Of a stretch of DNA of 5,662 nucleotides, positions 1-5,662 are shown one piece after another. The notes under the pieces were generated by a model that worked only from the letters and a program-made list of their open reading frames with translations, made no database searches and was not told the origin of the DNA. Each line of letters begins with the position of its first letter. The stretch's first letter is position 1. The DNA lies in contig JAOZUV010000053.1 in NCBI GenBank assembly GCA_029938505.1, forward strand, positions 1 to 5,662. The letters run 5' to 3'. A program made the translations under genes and the position numbers. The stretch is from Bacteroidales bacterium. Lineage in GTDB: Bacteria > Bacteroidota > Bacteroidia > Bacteroidales > GCA-2711565.

Positions 1-1646
1 GGAAGATATATGCATTCAATAGTGATGGGAGTTACCTTTCTGGCTGGCCAATCACTCTTGACTCCCTATGCATTCCTACTAGCAACCCAGTTATGCCTAA
101 CTTAGATTTAGATTCTGAAAAGGAAGTTGTAATTTGTGCATTACATATCCCTAGCATGATATATAATTGTTACGCTTTTAATCATGATGGAACAACTATG
201 GATAACTTTTCATTTAACAGTGATATTAGGCTGGAAGAATTAACTGCTGGGGATATTGATAATGATGGGGTAAATGAGATTATTACGAATGCTGGGCCAA
301 TAACAAATTCTGGAGAGTTGTTATGGCCTTTCAAAAAGCCTAACTATAGTTCTCAGGCTTATAACAATGTGAGTATTTCTAATATTAATACAAGCCCAGA
401 ACTTGAACTTCTCTTCAGTAGTGGAGGGGCTCCTCTTTGGATGGATAATTTGGGGAATAAAATAAATGGATCAATTTCTACATTCAATGCTGATGTTGGA
501 AGGAGTATTCTAGTTGCAGATTTATTAGGGACAGATAGTCATGAAATAATTGTGCCTTTAAAAGACCGAGGCAACTATGGAAAACCAGGCTTATGCATCT
601 ATAACCTTAATGGAAGCCTAAGCGAGGGATTTCCAAAATTTAAAAGTATTTGGCAAATAAATAATTTAAGCATAACTGACTTGGACAATGATGGGGATAT
701 TGATTTAATTGGAGTTGCTGATAACAATAAAATATTCGCCTTCGATTTTGAAAAAGCATATAATCCTAATGACGTTGAGTGGTCAATGGATTTGCATGAC
801 GAAAGACATACAGGCTTGTATTTTAAATCAAATACCCTAAATTTCTGCAATTTTAAAGACACCACGATATACAAAAATGAAGCGTATAAATTTCGGCTTT
901 GTGTAGATAATCCTAATAATTACACATTATCATTCAAAGCTGAAAACGAGAATGATAACTACACAACATCGATGCTTAATGATACTTTGGTTTTTATACC
1001 ATCAAATGACTGGCACGGAACCGCTAACATCAATGTCACAATTGAAGCTGATGAAGTTACAAAGTCCTCAAATTTCAATATAAATGTGAAAAAAATAATT
1101 GATGATATTTCTGATTTTAGTATCAGCTATAACTCAGATACAACAATAAACCTTTCTATTTATAGTCCGAACGACTCTATTGTAACTATTCAAGCAAGAT
1201 GTAATAATGACTCAGTAAATCTGAATATTAATTCAAACATATTAGAAATTAGTACTATTGCAGAGTGGAATGGCATTGCAGATGTATGTTTAATTGCAAG
1301 TTGTGGTGAATTGCAAGATTCTACAAACTTTCAGTTAACTGTTAAACAAGCATTCAATACAAGAATTATTGATAATACTAGTCTGTCAAGTAAGGAAATT
1401 ATGGTTCTTCCAAACCCTAATCATGGGATTTTTAAGCTTGATTATTCCTCTTTCAAAAATGAAAATATTTTAGTCGAAATTTATGATTTCCTTGGGCATA
1501 AAGTGTTTCATAAAAGGATAGTTTCCTCAAATAGTATCGCAAAGTATCTAGACATTGATTTAAGCACACAGAAAAAAGGAATATATTTACTCAAACTTAC
1601 ATCAGATAATAATGAAACAGGTTATAGTAAAATAATTATTAATTAA
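1..1646 (+). CDS. T9SS-sorted secreted protein with FG-GAP/VCBS-like and cadherin-like repeats (5' partial)
   Basis: The frame is open from base 3, so the start lies outside the window. The ATG at 93 is internal, because residues before it already read as repeat sequence (KIYAFNSDGS then GWP). About 547 residues are visible, numbered here from base 3. Residues 1-260 look like FG-GAP/VCBS beta-propeller repeats, with calcium-loop-like motifs DIDNDG (84-89) and DLDNDG (226-231). A W..DLHDERHTGLY block (from 260) resembles the end of such propellers. Residues 277-364 and 365-449 form two cadherin/Ig-like repeats, each with a W-x-G motif (DWHG at W337, EWNG at W422). Residues about 467-547 form a T9SS type A sorting domain: PNPNHG, then VEIYDFLGHKV, then KGIYLLKL and a short basic end. 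By family knowledge such proteins cross the outer membrane by T9SS and lose this tail when released or surface-anchored. The missing N-terminus could carry a signal peptide and a catalytic domain such as a peptidase; that is inference. The enzymatic role is unknown. Confidence 0.88.
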   Translation, partial: KIYAFNSDGSYLSGWPITLDSLCIPTSNPVMPNLDLDSEKEVVICALHIPSMIYNCYAFNHDGTTMDNFSFNSDIRLEELTAGDIDNDGVNEIITNAGPITNSGELLWPFKKPNYSSQAYNNVSISNINTSPELELLFSSGGAPLWMDNLGNKINGSISTFNADVGRSILVADLLGTDSHEIIVPLKDRGNYGKPGLCIYNLNGSLSEGFPKFKSIWQINNLSITDLDNDGDIDLIGVADNNKIFAFDFEKAYNPNDVEWSMDLHDERHTGLYFKSNTLNFCNFKDTTIYKNEAYKFRLCVDNPNNYTLSFKAENENDNYTTSMLNDTLVFIPSNDWHGTANINVTIEADEVTKSSNFNINVKKIIDDISDFSISYNSDTTINLSIYSPNDSIVTIQARCNNDSVNLNINSNILEISTIAEWNGIADVCLIASCGELQDSTNFQLTVKQAFNTRIIDNTSLSSKEIMVLPNPNHGIFKLDYSSFKNENILVEIYDFLGHKVFHKRIVSSNSIAKYLDIDLSTQKKGIYLLKLTSDNNETGYSKIIIN

Positions 1647-1655
1647 GAGACTAAA

Positions 1656-2015
1656 ATGGCAAAACTCATCAATAAACCCACAGTCGTAGAAGCCGCCGGA
1701 AATAAGCCCAAAATTATTGAGGAATATATTGGTCGGGTAAATTCTGATACTTCTGAAGTAAGTATCGCAAAAATGAAAAGCCTTCATGGCTGGATTGAAC
1801 CTGGACAAACCTCTGAATTTAACGAATATACGTTGGTTTTAAAAGGGGTATTATCTGTAAAAACAAAAGAGAAAGTATTTGAGGTAAAAGCAGGAAATGC
1901 CATTATTATTGAAAAAGGAGAATGGGTGCAATACAGCTCTCCACATCCCGAAGGTGCAGAATATGTGGCGGTATGTTTACCTGCTTTTTCACTTGAAACT
2001 GTTCGTCGTGACTGA
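1656..2015 (+). CDS. Small single-domain cupin protein lacking the usual metal-ligand histidines
   Basis: This is a complete 119-residue protein with no signal peptide or membrane segment, so probably cytoplasmic. The cupin fold is indicated by motif 1, PGQTSEFNEYTLVLKG (E57, six residues, G64), followed by VKAGNAIIIEKGEWVQY (80-93) as motif 2. The usual motif 1 histidine pair before the Glu is absent (the segment reads Q-T-S-E-F-N), and the motif 2 histidine position is Val91. Glu57 is kept. The protein may therefore bind no metal, or bind it differently. The conserved-looking N-terminal block EAAGNKPKIIEEYIGRV and the C-terminal CLPAFSLETVRRD suggest a defined family, which I recall in other Bacteroidota as a generic cupin-domain protein. 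Substrate and reaction are unknown. It begins 9 bases after the secreted protein gene, so co-transcription is plausible although the two proteins act in different compartments. No clear Shine-Dalgarno sequence is seen. A hairpin terminator follows 17 bases after the stop. Confidence 0.9.
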   Translation: MAKLINKPTVVEAAGNKPKIIEEYIGRVNSDTSEVSIAKMKSLHGWIEPGQTSEFNEYTLVLKGVLSVKTKEKVFEVKAGNAIIIEKGEWVQYSSPHPEGAEYVAVCLPAFSLETVRRD

Positions 2016-2032
2016 ACAAATAAAATGTTTAT

Positions 2033-2067
2033 AAAGCCTGATTCTCAATTTAGAAACAGGCTTTTTT
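2033..2067 (+). terminator. Rho-independent terminator after the cupin gene
   Basis: AAAGCCTG (2033-2040) pairs with CAGGCTTT (2057-2064), an 8-bp stem. Past one A-A mismatch, TTCT (2042-2045) pairs with AGAA (2052-2055) and leaves a 6-base loop. A run of six T (2062-2067) closes the structure. It lies 17 bases after the cupin stop and would end the transcript of the cupin gene and perhaps the gene before it. Confidence 0.8.
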
Positions 2068-2151
2068 ATTCAAACAATTTCGTCTTTATAAAACATCCAT
2101 TGGTAGATAATCACAAAATAAGTATGCAAAAATTACGCTATTTTGATAATT

Positions 2152-2159
2152 TTACTTTG
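2152..2159 (+). promoter_or_regulatory. Candidate -7 promoter element for the DPP IV gene
   Basis: TTACTTTG matches the Bacteroidota -7 consensus TAnnTTTG at all fixed positions except one (T for A in the second place). It would give a leader of roughly 20-25 bases before the ATG at 2189. The position fits, because a terminator upstream means this gene needs its own promoter. No convincing TTTG-type -33 element sits at the expected distance; the TTTTG at 2141-2145 is too close. This is a weak call based on position and partial consensus only. Confidence 0.3.
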
Positions 2160-2188
2160 CTAATTAAACCACCAAATATTTAAGCTAA

Positions 2189-4303
2189 ATGAAAAAATCA
2201 ATTTTATTGCTAATAGCAACTCTTTTTATAGGAGGACTTTACGCTCAACAACTGGATTATCCAACTATTTTACGCTGGCTTGATGATGATAATTATCTGC
2301 AAGCAATGAAAGATAAAAATGGCGAAAATGCCGTTTTTAAAGTCAATGCAAAAACAGGTAAAGCGAAAAAATTTACAGATAAGAATTTTAGAGATGAGGT
2401 GATGGGAAATCTTCCTGAAGCCTATAAAAATGTACGAATCAGAGAATTTACAAAAGATTATAATAGCAGTACTTTTGTCAAAAATGGAAACCTGTTTTAT
2501 TATTACCGCCCAAACAATATCTTCAAGCAATTAACCGATAATGCTAGCGAGGAAAAAACGCCTATTTTTTCTCCAAACGAAAAATTCATTGCTTACACCC
2601 GCGATCATGATTTATATTATATAGATGTTGAAACCGGATTGGAACATCGATTAACCAATGATGGAACTGAACTCATTAAAAATGGCTATGCTTCCTGGGT
2701 ATATATGGAAGAAATTATTGGACGCCGATCACAGTATAAAGCTTTTTGGTGGTCGCCAGACAGCAAGAAACTAGCATTCCTAAAATTTGATGACACAGCT
2801 GTTCCTGAATTTTTTGTGTATGATGCAGACGGAATTCATGGAGAATGGGAAAAAGCACTTTACCCAAAAGTAGGAGACACAAATCCAGGTGTTAAATTTG
2901 GTATTTTACATTTGGATACAAAAAAAGTTATTTGGTTAGATTCTAATGCTGAAGAAGATAAATATGTTGCTTTTCCAAACTGGATGGCTAATTCGGATAA
3001 GGTTTTTTATCAAACCAATAACCGAAAACAAAATAATTTAAAAATTTATTTGGCTGATGTAAATACAGGAGATAAAAAAGAGGTTTACAATGAAGCTCAG
3101 GATTCATATATCGAATTTTATAACGACTTATATCCTTTCACTGATGGGTCTGGATTTATCTTACGTTCCGATAAAGATGGTTGGAGAAATTTATATCATT
3201 ATGACTTTAATGGAAAATTAATCAATAAAATCACAAATTTAGATTGGAGAGTTAATAGTATTGCTCAAGTAGACGAAGAAAATAAAATGCTTTACTTCAC
3301 CGGAACGGGTGAAAATTCAACGGAATCGCATTTATTTTCTATTAATTTGGATGGTACGGGAATGAAAAAGTTGACTGCAGATGCAGGATCTCATCGTCCA
3401 ATACTTTCCCCAAATGGGAACTACTTCATTGACAATTACAGTAATATTGAAAAACCCCTTCGCGCCGAACTTTTCTCTACAAAAGGAAATCACATACGGT
3501 TTTTGGGTAGCCGAAGCGGATTAAGAGAAGGCAAATTAACAGGAAAAGTTGAATTATTTAGTATTCCTAATCCAGACGGTTTTGATATGCCAGCATGGTG
3601 GATACTACCTGCCAATTTTGATCCGACTAAAAAATATGGCGTTGTATTTCAAATTTATGGTGGCCCAGACAGCAAAAATGTAAACAACCGTTGGATGAAT
3701 CCTCAAGGGCATTATATGACCGAAAATAGCATTATCCGTTTTTCAGTTGACCATCGCGGAAGTGGGCATTTTGGCAAAAAAGGCCTCAGCGAATTTTATG
3801 GGAATTTAGGCAAATATGATATCCAAGATTATATTGAAGCTGTAAAATGGTTGTTAAAACAAGGATTTGTAGATGAAACAAAAATTGGTATCACGGGTGG
3901 TAGTTATGGTGGATATATGACGGCTCTGGCTCTCACTAAAGGATCTGATTATTTCACTCATGGTTTTGCTAGTTATGCAGTTACCGACTGGAGATTATAT
4001 GACAATGTATATACCGAAAGATATATGGGAACTCTTAAGGGCAATGCTGAAGGTTACGAAAATGGAAATATAAATAATTTTGCTGATCGCTTAAAAGGAA
4101 AATTATGGATAATTCATGGCACTATGGATGACAATGTTCATATGCAACATGTAATCCAGTTTATTGATGCTTTGCAGGAAGCAGGTAAAGACTTTAATTT
4201 CATGATGTATCCTAAAGGTCGTCATGGCTGGGGAGGTAAAAAACGCATTCATTCAACTCGCTTACAGCGCGAATTCTGGCTGAAAGAGTTTGGACAAAAT
4301 TAA
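2189..4303 (+). CDS. Dipeptidyl peptidase IV, S9B family serine peptidase
   Basis: This is a complete 704-residue enzyme, a normal length for bacterial DPP IV. It removes N-terminal dipeptides, typically Xaa-Pro or Xaa-Ala, from peptides. A type I signal peptide (KK, then a hydrophobic core, then GLYA-QQ, predicted cut after Ala19) sends it to the periplasm or beyond; no lipobox or T9SS tail is seen. Residues about 60-450 form the DPP IV beta-propeller, including WVYMEEIIGRR, whose Glu174-Glu175 match the double Glu that holds the substrate amino terminus. Residues about 455-704 are the alpha/beta hydrolase domain. Tyr490 in YGGP fits the oxyanion Tyr, Ser572 in GGSYGG is the nucleophile, Asp648 in DDNVH and His679 in GRHGWGG complete the triad. 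Spacing follows human DPP4 (547/630/708/740) within one or two residues. The residue before the nucleophile is Gly, where DPP IV usually has Trp (GWSYGG). The gene appears monocistronic, bounded by terminators on both sides, and ends with tandem TAA stops (4301-4306). No Shine-Dalgarno sequence is visible. Sure of family; exact substrate preference is inferred. Confidence 0.96.
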   Translation: MKKSILLLIATLFIGGLYAQQLDYPTILRWLDDDNYLQAMKDKNGENAVFKVNAKTGKAKKFTDKNFRDEVMGNLPEAYKNVRIREFTKDYNSSTFVKNGNLFYYYRPNNIFKQLTDNASEEKTPIFSPNEKFIAYTRDHDLYYIDVETGLEHRLTNDGTELIKNGYASWVYMEEIIGRRSQYKAFWWSPDSKKLAFLKFDDTAVPEFFVYDADGIHGEWEKALYPKVGDTNPGVKFGILHLDTKKVIWLDSNAEEDKYVAFPNWMANSDKVFYQTNNRKQNNLKIYLADVNTGDKKEVYNEAQDSYIEFYNDLYPFTDGSGFILRSDKDGWRNLYHYDFNGKLINKITNLDWRVNSIAQVDEENKMLYFTGTGENSTESHLFSINLDGTGMKKLTADAGSHRPILSPNGNYFIDNYSNIEKPLRAELFSTKGNHIRFLGSRSGLREGKLTGKVELFSIPNPDGFDMPAWWILPANFDPTKKYGVVFQIYGGPDSKNVNNRWMNPQGHYMTENSIIRFSVDHRGSGHFGKKGLSEFYGNLGKYDIQDYIEAVKWLLKQGFVDETKIGITGGSYGGYMTALALTKGSDYFTHGFASYAVTDWRLYDNVYTERYMGTLKGNAEGYENGNINNFADRLKGKLWIIHGTMDDNVHMQHVIQFIDALQEAGKDFNFMMYPKGRHGWGGKKRIHSTRLQREFWLKEFGQN

Positions 4304-4325
4304 TAAGCATTCTAAATTTTAACTA

Positions 4326-4359
4326 AAAAGGGGTTGCACCTTAAGGTGCAACCCCTTTT
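4326..4359. terminator. Bidirectional Rho-independent terminator between convergent genes
   Basis: This is a perfect 34-base palindrome. The left arm AAAAGGGGTTGCACC (4326-4340) pairs fully with 4345-4359 across a TTAA centre. On the plus strand it ends in TTTT, and read from the minus strand it ends in five T (complement of 4325-4329), so it can stop transcripts from both sides. It starts 22 bases after the DPP IV stop and lies 17 bases beyond the amidase stop. Confidence 0.92.
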
Positions 4360-4376
4360 ATATTATTAAGAATTTT

Positions 4377-5579
4377 TTAATCCAATTTAGGTCGTTTTAA
4401 ATGATGCTCCGTAGCATCCTGATAAGCTTTAGCAACAGCCAAAATAGTTCCTTCGTCAAACAATTTTCCTGTAAAAACAATGCTCAAGGGTTGTTTCACG
4501 CTTTCAAATCCATTGGGAACAACAACCGTGGGATGACCCGTTAGATTGGTTGTTAATAAATTTTTACCGAACGATGGAGCAATAAATAAATCAACCTCAT
4601 TCATCATTTTATCCATTTCCTGGATAAGTAAATAACGAGCCCGATTGGCTTGAATATATTCTACAGCTGGAATAAATCGTGAAAAGCGAAAAATATTTGG
4701 CCAGGCATTACGGTGTTGCAACACCAATAAATCATCTCTATTGCTTAATGTCAATTCATCAAAAGCAGCCGCAGATTCGGCAGTTAAAACAAAAGCAAGA
4801 TTAAAAATGGGAAGATCGGGAAGCTCAATAGGAACAAGCTCGGCACCCATTTCCTCCAATTTTTTTAAGGCTGCCATATTCTCATCCATCCAGGCCGAAT
4901 CTTGCTCAAATTCGCTTTTCAAATAGCCAATTTTTAATTCGCTAAAATTAGTTACATGATTGTAATTGAAGGGTGCTTCAATAATGGTTTGATCTTCTCC
5001 ATCAGGGCCATAAATAGCATCAAAAACAATCGCACAATCTTCTACATTCCGGCAAATCGGTCCTAATTTATCCATGGTCCAGCTTAAGGCCATGCCACCA
5101 GTTCGGCTCACTCTTCCATAGGTTGGGCGCAAACCAGTCACTCCACATCGATTGGATGGTGAAACAATAGAACCCCAAGTTTCGCTACCAATAGCAAATG
5201 GCAATAAACCTGCACTAACAGCTGCAGCGGGCCCAGCTGATGAGCCACTAGCACCAACCAAGGTGTCCCAAGGATTTTTTGTCATGGCATCAAACCAAAC
5301 ATCATCCATGGCCAAAGCACCCAAACTCAATTTCGCTACTAATACAGCCCCCGCTTCTCTTAATTTTTTGACGACCGTGGCATCCATATCAAGAACTTGA
5401 TCTTTGTAAGAAGCCGCACCAAAAGTGGTTTTATAATTTTTCGCAGCCAGTAAATCTTTTACGCCAAAAGGAATTCCGTGCAATAATCCTTTATAATTTC
5501 CTGCCGCAATTTCAACATCCGCTTGTTGCGCTTGCTCCATGGCTAAATCATAAGTAGGCGTAATAACGCAATGAATCAT
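4377..5579 (-). CDS. Amidase signature (AS) family amidase, N-terminus probably truncated by a frame break
   Basis: AS-family enzymes hydrolyse amide bonds with a Lys-cisSer-Ser triad. Numbering from the ATG at 5579 (400 residues), Lys41 in GIPFGVKDLL, Ser113 in GASGSSAG and Ser137 in ETWGSIVSPS fit the triad; the 24-residue Ser-Ser spacing equals that of FAAH (217/241). Other family blocks are GVTGLRPTYGRVSRTGGMAL, SWTMDKLGPICRNVEDCA and, near the C-terminus, GHPTVVVPNGF. The ATG at 5579 is the only standard start after an in-frame stop at 5649-5651, but it is unlikely to be the native start: the codons before it read AVELTTYFIDRLKKYDP, which matches the usual first helix of this family. The real protein probably began further upstream, possibly with a signal peptide. 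AS amidases usually have 450-550 residues. It is read as a stand-alone amidase rather than GatA, since no gatB or gatC neighbour is visible and the sequence resembles stand-alone Bacteroidota amidases; the substrate is unknown. It is convergent with the DPP IV gene and shares its terminator. By eye its GC content is somewhat higher than that of its neighbours. Confidence 0.85.
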   Translation of the reverse strand: MIHCVITPTYDLAMEQAQQADVEIAAGNYKGLLHGIPFGVKDLLAAKNYKTTFGAASYKDQVLDMDATVVKKLREAGAVLVAKLSLGALAMDDVWFDAMTKNPWDTLVGASGSSAGPAAAVSAGLLPFAIGSETWGSIVSPSNRCGVTGLRPTYGRVSRTGGMALSWTMDKLGPICRNVEDCAIVFDAIYGPDGEDQTIIEAPFNYNHVTNFSELKIGYLKSEFEQDSAWMDENMAALKKLEEMGAELVPIELPDLPIFNLAFVLTAESAAAFDELTLSNRDDLLVLQHRNAWPNIFRFSRFIPAVEYIQANRARYLLIQEMDKMMNEVDLFIAPSFGKNLLTTNLTGHPTVVVPNGFESVKQPLSIVFTGKLFDEGTILAVAKAYQDATEHHLKRPKLD

Positions 5580-5662
5580 CGGATCGTATTTTTTTAAACG
5601 ATCAATAAAATAGGTGGTGAGTTCAACAGCAGCGTCAGGGCTATTGCCTTATCCCCGCTGGA
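5580..5662 (-). other. Upstream amidase coding remnant with in-frame stop
   Basis: In the amidase frame, bases 5648 down to 5580 encode GNSPDAAVELTTYFIDRLKKYDP, which looks like genuine AS-family N-terminal sequence (compare the common pattern SxELTxxYLxRIxxYxP). A TAA at 5651-5649 interrupts that frame. Only three codons remain before the window edge. The frame starting at base 5662 is open there (SSGDKAIALT), so a one- or two-base indel near 5640-5655 could restore a continuous gene. It could be a real pseudogene, or a sequence error near the end of a contig if the window edge is one. I cannot decide between these. Confidence 0.5.

Noticed and set aside
599..874. Minus-strand open frame of 91 codons inside the secreted protein gene
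   Set aside because: It overlaps clear repeat-domain coding sequence on the plus strand and its product resembles no protein I recognise.
1581..1592. TATATTTA as a possible promoter for the cupin gene
   Set aside because: It differs from TAnnTTTG at the last base, lies within coding sequence in a very AT-rich stretch, and has no -33 partner.
1602..1808. Minus-strand open frame of 68 codons across the junction of the first two genes
   Set aside because: It is antisense to two supported coding regions and shows no domain or start signal.
2068..2151. Possible small gene, RNA or riboswitch between the terminator and the DPP IV promoter
   Set aside because: The stretch is AT-rich with no stable hairpin series, no open frame with a plausible start and no motif I recognise.
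2270..2530. Minus-strand open frame of 86 codons within the DPP IV gene
   Set aside because: It is a shadow frame of AT-rich coding sequence, rich in Ile and Phe, with no recognisable motif.
4741..5400. Two plus-strand open frames (61 and 82 codons) opposite the amidase gene
   Set aside because: They lie antisense to conserved amidase motifs, and their low-complexity Ser/Ala-rich products look like shadows.
1..5662. A multi-gene defence, mobile or biosynthetic system
   Set aside because: The four genes are a secreted repeat protein, a cupin, a peptidase and an amidase. No transposase, integrase, nuclease, repeat array or linked pathway is visible.

Overview
This 5.66 kb window looks like ordinary chromosomal DNA from a member of the Bacteroidota. 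Three things point there: a protein ending in a type IX secretion (T9SS) type A sorting domain, AT-rich starts without clear Shine-Dalgarno sequences, and a dipeptidyl peptidase IV and a stand-alone amidase of types common in that phylum. The assignment is inferred from these traits; genus and species cannot be told.

Layout from left to right. (1) The 3' part of a large secreted protein gene, open from the left edge to base 1646. It has FG-GAP/VCBS-like repeats, two cadherin-like repeats and a T9SS C-terminal tail. (2) A complete 119-residue cupin-fold protein (1656-2015) starts 9 bases after that gene and is followed by a hairpin terminator. (3) After a 173-base intergenic stretch with that terminator and a weak promoter candidate comes a complete exported S9B dipeptidyl peptidase IV (2189-4303). 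It has an intact Ser-Asp-His triad and the double-Glu motif. (4) A perfect 34-base palindrome, read as a bidirectional terminator, separates it from (5) a convergent amidase-signature enzyme on the minus strand (4377-5579). The amidase homology runs upstream of its only ATG but meets an in-frame stop at 5649-5651, 12 bases from the window edge, which suggests a frameshift or an end-of-sequence error.

How the genes work together: genes 1 and 2 may share a transcript because of their tight spacing. DPP IV appears to be its own unit, and the amidase is an opposing unit whose promoter lies outside the window. The DPP IV fits periplasmic peptide degradation (removal of Xaa-Pro dipeptides). Nothing in the sequence ties the four genes into one pathway. 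I found no RNA gene, insertion sequence, CRISPR array or phage element, and no convincing sign of a new multi-gene system. The points most worth checking are the broken amidase N-terminus and the cupin that lacks the usual metal-binding histidines.
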